Program-made: the position numbers and the translations under genes
In this document: positions 12,922-24,918 of the stretch, one piece after another
How the letters are laid out: every line of letters begins with the position of its first letter
How positions within the stretch are numbered: position 1 is the first letter of the stretch
The notes under the pieces: generated by a model
Told to the model about the DNA's origin: nothing
The model's input: the letters and a program-made list of their open reading frames with translations, nothing else
Database searches by the model: none
Origin: Turbatrix aceti
Lineage: Eukaryota > Nematoda > Chromadorea > Rhabditida > Panagrolaimidae
Assembly (NCBI GenBank): GCA_963969345.1
Contig: OZ017766.1
Location: 7,998,001-8,062,000, forward strand
Direction of reading: 5' to 3'
DNA: 64,000 nt

Positions 12922-15900
12922 GACCCCCCCAGGGAAGCAACAAAGCTCTAACATAAATGGACTATCATTTTGGGGCTCTATAAATACACTGTTACTCATT
13001 TAGCAGTCTAATGTGACGCAAGACACGGTTTGTTGTCTGTCGTCATCACACACACACTGATGTCCACGGTCGCGTCGGTCCTGACCAAAAAAGATCACGG
13101 ACGGGTTTGAGGTTGGTTGACAAGACAAAGACCACAGCTGGTAAGGCAATTATCTATGCACATACAAATTTTCAGCATCCCAGGATAGGACAGTGAGTGT
13201 TCAGAAGAACTCCCTTTTTTTAGATATAGTTGTTGTAGTATGCTAACTAAACCATTAATGTCGGACGCGTTTTGAAGCACGCATGGATATTTATCCTTAT
13301 TCTGTATTTAAAAGTGTGTGACGACGAACGAAAGAACGAACGAAAGAACGAGCGTTGCTATCATTTGCGTGTGCACTCATCCGGAGACCAAGGTTTAAAA
13401 AATAGAACAAAAAAAACTGTTGATAGTTATTTGGGAGTGTTAATTACATAGTAATGGCTTTTGGACATTAAAAAAAGGCAAGGCAAGATTTTCGGAGATA
13501 ATAAAACATTTAGTAAGAGAAGTTCCTATTTTTTTGCAATTCTTCGAAACTGTCGACCGACTGCAGACAGATAATCTTACTATTTTTTTTATTTTTATCT
13601 ATAGGGATGTAGTAGATCACTTTTTACAAAAATAAGATTAGATGCATATCCGGATGCATGCATGCATGTTGCATGCCCCATAAGCTGCAAAAACAACCCA
13701 ATTTGATCAAAAATGCAAAACTTTTTGTTTTTTGTCCGAAAAAAATTCTAGTTCTGATAGAGTACATTACATAAAAATTCTAACATAACTAGAATTTTCG
13801 TCATGCTTTTAAAAGTGTCTAAAAATGGTCAAAACGAATTTTTTCACACTTCGAAAACCGAATCATAAATCCCAAACTGTTCAAAAACGAAAATGACCGC
13901 TCATTGAACTGTGACAATTTTTTGTGTACATCATCATAACAAGACTACAAACACCGGCTGCACCGGCACGACGCTAATTAGGCAAAAACTCGTCCCCTTA
14001 AAAACAACTTTCCCAGTAAATTTTTAACAAATTGTAAAAAAAATTACGAAACCAAAAAATTTTCATTCATATTTTTTGTCAAAAAGTGTAAAAACAAAAG
14101 GCGTCATTGAGTCTATACAAACATCACAAATAAGCCGGAACAGTCAATTTCGTCTCCTCGCAACAGTAAAAGTTCTAAAAGTTTTTGTACTTATACGAAT
14201 TTGAATTTTGGTGCCAAGCAACGTAAAACAAATTTCGTCTTGACGCAAAGTGTCAAAAGTGAGGGGGTACATTATGTGTAAATATTTAGATAAATAAATA
14301 TACTTTTGATCAGCAAAAATTAAATACATATTTAATTGCCAGAGATTATGTTGCAAAAAAATCTAATTTAATGTGAACATTTGTGTCAAACATTGAAATA
14401 ACATTCATTTTCACACAAAAAAAAGAACGGAAAAGCTGATTTCTAATCCGGACAATTTTAGATTGTGGCTACGTAAAGCTCAAGATTATCTACATTTGAA
14501 CATTTATCTTACAACGCCATTAGAAAATTTTTTTTCTTGTGCATCTTTTTTTTGTATTTATAAAATTAACTGATTTTTGAATTTTTTTAGCGCGGATTTG
14601 TTAAAAGATTAAAATTTTATGTTGTTGTTAATTTTGGCATTTGAAAAATGAACAGAATTACTACTAAACTTGAAAAAAATAGGAAATATGGTTGAAAAAA
14701 GTTTTTAGTCGAAAATGATTAAAAACGGGTTTTGTATGTAAGTTACGGTAGATTAGTTATTTTTTGGGTTCTAAAATTTAGAAAAGTCAAAAAATGGCAG
14801 TTTTCCATTTTTTGTGTGTTTTAATAAAAAAATGATTATGATTTTGACATTTTTTTATGGGAGTTTCCTTGATTTTTTATAAATATTTTTACTGATTTTG
14901 GGTCAAAAACTGTGTCAAATTAGTAATTATTTTTGACCCTTTCGTAGCTAAAACTGAATCTTTCAAAACTTTACCTCAAAAAACGCCAAGTCAAAAAAAC
15001 GTGCCATCCAGAAGCTAGATAAATGATCTAACATTAGAAACAAGTTTACTAATTGCTTACGACAGTAAAATTTACAACCGACAACGACAATTTGGACAAC
15101 AAGTCGGTCACCGCGTACCCAGAAGCGTGTGTAAGATTGTAGACTGATACGCCGACGCTCCGACGCCCCAGATTTTGTGCCATCTTCTGTTCAACCCCCC
15201 CCTTAATAAATCCAAAAAAACCGTCCGATATAAAATGCATTAGAAGCTCATTTATGCTTCCAAATAGGGAATTAATCGAGGATAATGAAATTGAATGCTT
15301 GATTTTTCCCCCGTTTTTTTCAGTGAGGAACAAAAATAAGTATCCTTAAATTTTTAAAAACCCAAAAAAAGAAAACGATTATCGAAAGTTTGATCCGATT
15401 TTGTTCAACTTTGTTGAAAATAAATCGACCGATTTAGAAAAATAAATAAAAACAAAGCGATTTATTATATTTAGTTATTTTTTTGTCGCGCATCGAATTA
15501 GCCTAGAAAATTTTAACTAAACAAAAAATTTTGGAAACTGCAGTAAACACCGAAAAAGCACCCTAAAAAATTTCAAATTGCCTAATCCGACGTCATGTAC
15601 GACAACAAATAAGAACAGTACGATGACATCCATTTTTAGAACAAAATTGAGGCGTACAACAGCAACGGCGATTATTTAGTAAAATCTCGGAAGCAATTCA
15701 TGGGCTTCCTAAATTGACTCCACGCAGACAACCAACCAAAAAATGCTGGCACGCTGGCTTGGAACATCTTACTAGCTTGCTTTTTTTTTCTCTCTCCAAA
15801 ATTGACACCAACGCAAATTTGCACCACAAATTTAGACTGAAAATTTAGACTTGAAGAAATCAAGAAACTTTTTGGGGGAAGGGGCACTTGAAAATGAACG

Positions 15901-18900
15901 CAGAACAGAGTCCAGTTGGTTGTTAGGGAGGCCAGGCCATTGACGTGAGGGGTGAGGGCGGCGTGCGTGTGACGTCAAACCACTACTTAGGCTTTATAGT
16001 ACTTGAAGGAGGAAGGCTTGATAGGACGCTTACATACATACATACTACTGATTTGGCCTGGTAGTAAGCGGAAAAGTGCAATCAATTTTTTGCAACAATA
16101 AAAAAAATTGGAAAAATTGTATTTATTATAGTCCAACCACCCCCGATTTTCGGACAATCCAATTGGCTTTTTTTTTACGCACTTTTTTTCGTGACAAAAT
16201 AAAATATTTTTAATGGAGCAAATTGAACCAAAAAGTTTGGGGAAAAAATAATTTTTTTTTGGAGAATCATTGAAGGCGCCAAGATTTCTCGTTTACTAAA
16301 TACAAAAAAAAATGAGACAAAAATTCCTGTACAAATAAAAAACAAGACGAAAAAGAAAATGCAACGATTGGGGAAAAAATCGGAAGGCAAGAGTAAAAAA
16401 ACTTTAAAAACATAATTTTATTTACAAATTTTACAAATTCTGGTACAAAAAAGAGACGACAGATTTAATCTGGAATTTCCAGTCAGTATCCAAAATACCA
16501 GAAAAATAGATAAATCTAGACATCTGCGGATACAAAAAAACAGGAAAAAATCTCAAAAGCAGCAACGATTGCAAAAAGGGCTAAAAACTTTGAAAATGTC
16601 AAATGACATTTCAGAAAGTCGTTGTAAGACATGGAACAACAACGACCAATTTTTTGGTGAAATTTGCGTTTTTTGTCACAATTTTTTTTTCTTTTTAGGT
16701 TCCTTCATTTTTTTTTATTTTTGTGTTTTTTTTTTGTTTTTTTCATAATTATTATGTATTCACATAACTTTATATGTGCCAAGATTATTATATTTATCCT
16801 GATTATTGATACTTGCATTTTATTACGTGCAACCGCAGTTCGTGACCAGTTTCCCTGTAACGTCCGAAGCTAATTGGCAAGATTGTACGCGTTTTGATCA
16901 TTACCGGCCGGCCATGGTCGTGATCATTATCGGCCGAGGCACTAAATCATATAGTAATCGGCAACTTTTTATCGGTAGAGTTATCGCGACAGAATTTTTA
17001 TGCCGAGTTAGTTGACTTACTTTTCCTGTTTGCGTTCTTCGATCTTTTGTTAAAACAATTTGCGACGATATTCAGAATTTGATTTGATTCAGAAATGTCA
17101 AATCAACATGATTTTTATGAAACAATTTTTTTTTCGTTTTAATTTTTTTTCTTGATTTGAGCTTGTTGGCCCCAATGAACCACAAAACACTGATTTTCCA
17201 TGCCTCCTGAATTGACAAACTAAACTGTCCATTGTCGATTTCGTTCTCGCTAGGCGCGCCTGTGACATGCTTTTTCTTTCTGTATGCATTCAATGATGCA
17301 CGCTTTCTTCTTCTAGAGATCAGCTCGACCATCTGTTAGCGTATATAATACACATTGTACACCTCCCTCCCTTCCCTCTCCCAATGTCTATTCTATACTT
17401 CGATACTTTCTTTGTGCATCTGGAAAAAAATGAATCAAACGTGTGTTATCGATCCCCCCCCTCCTCCCTGTCTCGGCTCGACGTGTAAAAGAAACGGACT
17501 GGACAGGCTGGCGAAAGAGAGAGAGAGAGAGACTCGTTTTCCTCCTTTCCCTCGCTACAACCACCCGAAGGAGAAGTGATGACTGGTTTCTTCTCCCGTG
17601 GTTACCAGGATTTTTTTTGACTTTTAGTTTTCAGTTTTTCAAATTTGTCGAAACATTATTTATGAAAGGATTTTGTTGCGTTTTGTGTGAAAAAAAAGAA
17701 ATTTATGTTTACATAAAAATTGCTTGGTCAGCGGACAGTTTTTTTAACGGTGCAGGCAAGCTTGATTCCCTTCAAAAAAAATTGTTTTGTTTATGACTTT
17801 AAAAAAAATTTGATGTTTAAAAAAACTTTTTTTTTGTTTTTTACAAAAAATTTTTTTTTTGCTATTTACAAAAAAAAATTTTTTTTGTTTTTTACAAAAA
17901 CTTTTTTTTGTTTTTTACAAAAAAAAACTTTTCTTCTAAAAAATAAAAAAAAATTAGTAATTTTTTTTATGAAATTTTGTCATTGTTTTTATTGCAAAAA
18001 TTATGTTTTTTTTCAATGTTTTATCAATTTTGAAAATTTTAATTTTGAAAATAAAATTTTTACCATTTTTTTCATTTCATTTATTCAAAAATATTTTTTT
18101 CCAAGGAAAAGTTTTACAATTTTTCACCTGTAGACTCGTTTTTTTGTACGAGGTAAAACTATAAAAAATCTGGTCCGAGCCAGCCCTGTTTTAGCCTGGG
18201 TCAACGTTCACGTAAAACGAAACGAGGGCCACTTGTCCGGACTATTTTTTTTTGTGAACTGCTTTGCTTCCTTTCCGCCGGCATCCTATTTCAATGGGGT
18301 CGCGGTTTATGTACACTTTAATTTTGATATGCTTCCGCATTTGGGAAACGGGCAGCCGCTTTTTCTGTGATTTGTCGGGCATTCGTTTAAAAAAAATTTT
18401 TTTATGTAAGTACACTTTTTTTTATACGTTATTTGACGAGTGCGTGGCTAAAATTCCCAGAAATAACCGTTATAACCCAAAAAAAAAATCGGCAACAAAT
18501 TTCTTATCTCCCCATTTTTTTTTCCGCTGCGTTTGCGGATTTTCTCATGACAGATTGTAGCGAGCTTTCCACGTTTCATTCACGACCGCCAGGAGCCGGA
18601 GGGAGCCGGTGCGGTGACTGATACCACAGACGCGTGATTGTCTTTTTTTTTTGTCCATGACAGAAAATCGCAACCCCCTCTCCCATTTTCCGTTGGTTCA
18701 CGTTCGTTCACGTGTCAGACAACAAAAATGCGCGCTTCGACTTCTTCCACGTGGACGACGCGGATAAATTTATTCCCATTCTCAAAAAAAAATGAAAACG
18801 ATCACGTTCTCAAATTTTTTTTTTATTGTACACAATTTTTTTTACGTTTTTTCGTCCAACCGACTCTTTCGTCTGGCTCGCTTCACAAATGCATAACTTC

Positions 18901-19177
18901 CTATCGGCTTGTTTTAGCGGTCAGTTGTTCTCATCTGGGGCTAAAAAAAAGTTTGCGGGTGTATAATATACGTGGTCTGTATTATTGTATTTATCCGTGA
19001 ACCTTAGGGGATAATCGCTAAAAAATACTCGTGTCGTGGATGTCGATGTTTACGGCCGTGATTTTTCAATTCCTGTCGAGAAAAAAAAATTTTCTGTGTA
19101 CATACCTTTTTTGTGTTTTGCTTACTTTTCATCCGGGGATCCAGTTAAAATGTCATTTTAAATATTTTTTTTGTTTT

Positions 19178-19222
19178 ATTTATTTATTTTATTTCACCAT
19201 TACTCAGTGGTTAGTTATCATT
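19178..19222 (-). mobile_element. LINE 3' end, severely 5'-truncated
   Basis: Reading on the minus strand, the sequence ATAACTAACCACTGAGTAAT is followed by GGTGAAAT and a short AAAT-type tail. It is the same 3' terminus as at 45117 and 57472, but only about 45 bp remain. Confidence 0.7.
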
Positions 19223-20173
19223 TATTTTTTATGTATTGTGATCAAATGGATTTGGCCGAGCTGAATGAGTGTTCCCTGTTCTGTTCTAAACGCATTTGTA
19301 ATGCATGTTCACGCAGTTTATTTTTAAACATGTCACTTTTTGTATTACGTTGTTTTGGCCAAGCTAAAAACGCTGGTGTCTTATGTTTTGCAGTATATTT
19401 ATTTATTTCTGACAAGAAATGTGTTAGGAAACATTTTGAAACGCTTTTTTCGGCACTTGCAACTTTTTGGTAAAATTTTACTATGAAGAATTTCTAAAAT
19501 ATTTATTTATCCCATGACACGTTTTTTGTGAAGTCCTAAAAATTGGCGTAACCTGCTTTTTGGCACGGAAAAGACAAGACAAGACGTGCGTAGGGGGTAA
19601 TAAATACCGGAAAGCCCTTTTTGAGCAGCTTTCATCCGAATCGAGGTGCTTTTTAAAGCCGCCGTACAATCAGTTTTTATTACATACGTTTTTCTGGCAT
19701 GTAATACTATTATACTCTGTGAATGGGCAAAAAATAAGAAAACAGTTTCTATATTTTTATATTTTGATTTTCTGCAAATAGACAGTTTTTTTAATTTTAT
19801 TTATTATTATTATTTTTTAATTTACATTTCTTTTGTTTTTTTTGTTCATTTTTCTGTTTTTTCGCAAACAAAATAACAAAAAAATGAACTTTCAGATTTT
19901 TTTTAATAGAATTTTTTTTATAAATGCTTTTTTTGATGGAATGTTTTTTTTTTCTGAAGCCCGCGTGCACGTGTGCTGTCTTTAACAGAGTTTGTCTGAA
20001 TTTGACAGCATCTGCCCGTCCGCCCGCCAGCCTCGGCCGAAAATTCTCTCAGAAATCTCAATTTCAATTTGAATTATAATAGAATTTCAATTTTCTTTTT
20101 TTATTCGTGATTTTATTCTCGGTGTCCAAAAAAATTTGTTGACTCATAAATATATTTAATTTTTTCGTTTCAG

Positions 20174-22243
20174 GACACTTTGTGGATACCGTTTTCGGTG
20201 GATTCCGGTATCAACCCAACACTCGGGAGTCGCAGTTGTCTTCTCCAACTCGGGCATCAACATCGGGTGAAAGTGTCGGCCAAGTGCCAAACTCGGAAGT
20301 GCCGTCGACGATTCCCCAAGATTGGCACATTTTCATCACCTGCGTTCCCGAAAAGCCTCCTTCAACCAGCGACGGAAGAAAAATGGTTTTTGAAGTCGAA
20401 GTATCAGCGGGTCAATCCTACAGATTTTACGAGATAACGGGTGAATCTGTGAGTTTTTTGCACTTACAAAAAATATATGTATCTGGGAATATTTATTATA
20501 TTTATTAAAAAAAATAATTTAATTTTTTTTTTGCAGGTACAATGCCTTGAACCGGTTTTTCTGTCCCATACAACAGCCAAATCACTCGTTGTATCGATTC
20601 ACAAAGTGCCAGAACCAAGCAGTCCACGAAAAAAAGGATCACTGCTAGCAATGGATTTATCGGCTTTTCGATCACTTGAAAATCTCGAATTTTTGGAAAT
20701 TGAAATGAACGATGCAGCTACGATTAACTGTCAGAGTCCTTTTCTCTTTGCACTCAAAGTAAGTTTTTTTTGAAAGCTAGGTTCGTAAAATTGGCCGAAA
20801 AAAATAATCAAACAACGAAAAAAAAAGTTTTTTTTTAGGTTTTTGACCACAACCAAGTATTTTTTTAGTTTTTTTGGTCTTAAAACGAAAAAAAACTGTA
20901 AAACGATCTTTGGTTTTCAAACAGAAAAAAATTCGTAGAAAACCTGATGAAAAACGACCGTACCAGATTTTGGTCCTAAAACGAAAAAATAATATTTTAT
21001 TCGAAAAAAACCGTTTACGATTTTTGGTCTTTAAACGAAAACTTTTTTGTTCAAAAACCCGTGAAAAATTACAGCATCGATTCAACGAAAAAAAATTCTG
21101 TTCGAGACCCTTTGAAAATCGTCAGCTTCCACATTTTGGTCCTAAAACGAAAAAAAATATTTTATTCGAATTAAATGAAAAAAAATCGTTTACAATTTTT
21201 GGTCTCAAAACGAAAAAAAATTTGTTAAGAAAAACGTAAAAAATTTCCGTATCGAATCTTTGGTACCGGAACGAAAAAAATCTGTTCGAGACCCCGTAAA
21301 AAACGCTTTTTCCTATTTTTGGTCCTAAAACGAAAACAAATCGCTCTATTGAACACCTTTTAGCACCTGTCGCTGTCCCGATGCCAGATGGTTCACTACG
21401 ACTTCTGCATCCTTCTGAACTGCGTTTCCGAGACTCTGCGTTCCCTCGAACTCGTCGACGTTTCACTGTTGGACGTCCAGTGCAGCACCAACACGACAGT
21501 TATCCTCACCGAACTCAGCCGGCTCTACAACCTTCGATCGCTGAAGTTGGGGATTTCCTGGAGTGATGTGAGATTTTTTTTTAGGGAAAATTGAGTTTTT
21601 TTTATTATTTTTTTAGTTCAAAACAGTTTCGTCGAACGCGAATTGCCCAAAATTTTCGAGTCTCTCATTGACAAATGTCCACTTCGACGATCTTTTTTCC
21701 GGAACACTTCGCAAACAGACGGAAAAGCTGATTTGTTCGTCGATCACCTTTGAAGGCAAAGATTACACCGTCGCTGATTTGGATTTTTTGCTTCATGAAC
21801 TTCATCACGGGGCTGCAGCGAAGTGGTCAACGCTTAAGCCGAGACGTGGGTTGGGGATTCGCATGCCCCGACGGCGGAGGCCCGCTCCGGATATCGATAC
21901 AACCACGGATCTTAGCTTTGTCCTCGGTCAGCCGAGATACGAGCCATGCGATTTGACTCCGTCGACTGCAAAACAGAGATTGGTGGAAGTCTTTGCTTTT
22001 GGATCCCTCAAGGTTTTTGTACCCCAGGGATCGCTGAGGATTCCGACACCATCTTCTTCTTCGTCATCGGGGGCATCTTCGTCGTCGGGAGCGTCTTCTA
22101 CGGCAATTTCCCCTTCGGTGAGCCCGCAGGCACTTCCGGGCGTCCCTTCTTCCGCCCCCGCCCCCGTTGGAGCCTCCAGCACCGACGATTCTTCATTTGT
22201 AACGCCTTACGAGTCGTTAACTCAGATATCCGCTGCTTCGTGA
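20174..22243 (+). CDS. Leucine-rich (LRR-like) protein, C-terminal exons
   Basis: Four exons, 20174-20448, 20537-20758, 21364-21567 and 21617-22243, join in phase to about 441 residues ending in TGA. The first starts after tttcag in mid-codon without a convincing ATG, so an upstream exon is expected but was not found. The middle shows irregular leucine-rich repeats: FRSLENLEFLEIEMNDA, ALKHLSLSRCQM, TLRSLELVDVSLLDV, LYNLRSLKLGISWSDF and KFSSLSLTNVHFDDL. This is the pattern of LRR proteins and of F-box-associated LRR regions, though no F-box is visible. The tail is low-complexity, rich in Ser, Pro and Ala (residues from about 21965 on), with a basic stretch RMPRRRRP before it. No transmembrane segment is seen in the visible part. 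The family is not recognised; a role in protein binding is inference. A possible polyadenylation signal (AATAAA) lies near 22323. Confidence 0.7.
20865..21345 (+). repeat. Degenerate tandem repeat in intron of LRR-like gene
   Basis: The motif TTTTTGGTCCTAAAACGAAA, with variants, recurs about eight times (near 20871, 20908, 20967, 21017, 21130, 21195, 21257, 21312), spaced about 38-115 bp. It fills almost the whole intron between exons 2 and 3 of the visible chain. Confidence 0.8.
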
Positions 22244-24918
22244 AAGGCAGTTTAAGTTTTTTTTTAACTTAAAGGTTTTAAGTGTAACCTAACCCAACCG
22301 CCCAACCGCCCAAAGCGGTTCTAATAAAAAGGTAAACACAACAATGACAATGACCGGCGGGCAAAAGACATACATACAGCGGGTACGCGCGTGGATTCAT
22401 TTTTTTCCCTTCCGTGCCATTGATCAATCATGCTACAGTAAAATGCAGCAGGAAGCAAAGAGGCCGTTTTGAGGGTTTTAATTAGATACGTTTATCTGCC
22501 GCGCGAAACGGCACGCGTTCTAATGCAATAATTTTTGGTTTTAGTACAAAAAAAGTTTTTTTTGATAATTATGAACCAGAAAAAAATCAACAAAAAATTG
22601 AATTTTTGTTCACAAATTTGAGAAAATTGTTTTAAATAATTTTGGTATTTTTAAGGGTTCAAAAGGTGTTGTCTGATGATTTCTAGAATTTTTGAAAAAT
22701 TTTAACCGTTTCTTACAACAAAAATCTGTTTTTTTATCGATAAATAAAAAAATAAAAAAAATAAATTTTACAACAATTTTGAAGCCCAGAAAACCTAAAA
22801 AAATGCCTCTAAAAACTACAAAAAATATCGTAAAATCGTTAAAAAATAACAAAATGAAACTTTTTGTGTCAATAATTTTGCAACAAAAATTCCAAAACGA
22901 CCGTTTTTTGTTATCGTATCTAAAAAAATGTTTTTATATTTGAAAAATTATTTACAGTTTCTGATTCAAAATTTTCGGACGTCTTTTGATAATTTTTTTG
23001 GCTAATTTTGATAATTTTTTGACATTTCCGTTTTTTCTGAATCGAAAATTTTTTTTGAAAATCGTGATCATTATTTTTTGGTTTTTTTTCAGATTTTGTT
23101 TTTATACAAAAAAAATATTTTCCAACTTTTTGAACTCAACTTTTTTCATTCCCTCTTGTTTTAATGACACTAGCCTCATTGAGCCGAAAAAAAAATGTGG
23201 CACACCGTCACCGTCACCGTCACCGCCGCCGTCAACGCTGACAAAGGTGCTTAACTTGACGGTTAGTGACTTTCTAAATGACACACTCTTACACTTACTC
23301 TTCCGCGTACTACTGTGTACGAGGAAGCCACACGACACGAAAAAAAAAAACGACTGACTCCAGTCGTTTTTTTTTTTCATCATGTTCAAAAAAAAAAAGA
23401 TCGTTGTCGTCGTCGTATTTGTCGTTCTGCGGAAATTAATGACCGTTTTTGGGTCAAATTAAATACATATACGCACAAACTTTTTCAAACTCAGAAAGCA
23501 AGTTGGGGTGAGCTGTTTTGCTTCTTCTTCTTTGTCGGCTTCGGCGCCCTGTCTGTCCGGGCCATTCAGATGTCACCCCCACCCATCCAACTTCCACATC
23601 AATGTGTTTTTTTTTTGCTTCATGTTTTTTTTCTGGGACGCCTGACCTGCTGAGTGTTGGTCAGGTGCTCGTCCGTATGTTTTCAACATTTCATAAAACC
23701 TGCTCCAAATAAATAAAAGATCAAAAAATTCAAAACAGGTCACACAATGTCCAAAAAATATGTTCGTGAATTTTTACAAGATTAATAAAAGAGTAAAATA
23801 CTGATTTTTTGGATCAAAAACAAAAAATTGAAAAAAAAAACTTTCTTACGATTGTTTTGAAATTTTCGTTGCGAAACCATTGATAAATACAAAAGTAACA
23901 TTTTTTGATCGGATTTTGTTACTTTTTACGATATTTTTTACCTAAAACAATGTTTTTTTGCCTTTTTTGAGCTTTTTTGGATTTTTCGAGTAAAATTGTT
24001 AATTTTTTTTCAAAACCGATAAAAAAAATATTAACATTAAAAAATAAAAATTTGGGTACAAAATTGGTTCAAAAATTTCGAAAACAATTATTGCAATTTT
24101 CAAAATTTTTTTGCCCCAAAAATTTTTTCCATTTTTCATCAATCCCCAGAAAAAATCAAATCAAATTCCGTAGGCCAACATTTATTGAACGTACTGTAAT
24201 CGCATAGAAGTAGGAAAAAAAATGCATACACAAACAAACAAAAAACACACACAAAGTAATATTACATGCCGATTGTCTCTCTGTCTTTTCGGATCAGCGA
24301 GAAAAAAAGAGAGCGAAAGCGAAAAAGAGAGCAAGAGCCAAAAAAAAAATACATAGAAAAAAAATTGAGGAAGTGAGACCATTCCCGAATCAGTGGATTC
24401 AAGTTAAGCGAACTGTTTGTTCTTTCTGTTCGTTTGTTTGTAAGCAAACGAACGAACAAAAGACAGCCGAAGTGGTAGGGGTGTGGGCAACGGATTTTTT
24501 GGCCAAAACCTGGACAAATGCCAAATTAGGGACAAAACATCCGTGAAACAACAAAATATTATAATAAAAGGACAGTGGTTACGGTAGTACCTGGAAGGCA
24601 CTCCGAGCTACATACGGTAAAGAAAAAAAAAGTTACGGTAAAGAAAAAAATACAAAAAAAGGCCAATAAATATGTGCAAAAAAAAAGACAGGAATTTTCT
24701 TGAAAAAAAACAAACAATAAGTTTTTTTTTGGACTAAACAGCAGCCGTATCAGCGTGAGTGTGGTCGTCTTCTTGGATGCGAATTCATTCATTCCGGAGA
24801 ACAGACTCACGCTGCCTTGGAATGATAATAATTAGAGAGCGTTGAAAAATTCCTACATAATATTAACCGCCGACGAAGGAAGAAAGTTGAATACCAAAAA
24901 CATGCGCATTCACTCAGA
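22244..24918. other. Intergenic between convergent genes
   Basis: Spacer between the convergent LRR-like and cyclin D genes. It is mainly A/T-run sequence, with a (CCGTCA)n-like tract near 23205-23230 and an imperfect hairpin of CGTTTG/CAAACG arms near 24430-24460. No gene is supported. Confidence 0.5.

Larger units (their letters stand above)
9288..20173. other. Gene-poor intergenic region, about 10.9 kb
   Basis: No exon chain could be supported. Visible items are an (aatg)n microsatellite near 9685-9710, an alternating tacatatgta tract near 11206-11240, a GAAC/GAAA tract near 13325-13352, and pure A/T-run tracts near 17800-18120. One LINE 3' end lies near 19178. Upstream exons or the promoter of the LRR-like gene may lie here but were not identified. 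Confidence 0.5.

Noticed and set aside
22274..22300. taacctaacccaacc phrase resembling telomeric repeats
   Set aside because: Only a couple of imperfect units, not a tandem telomeric array.
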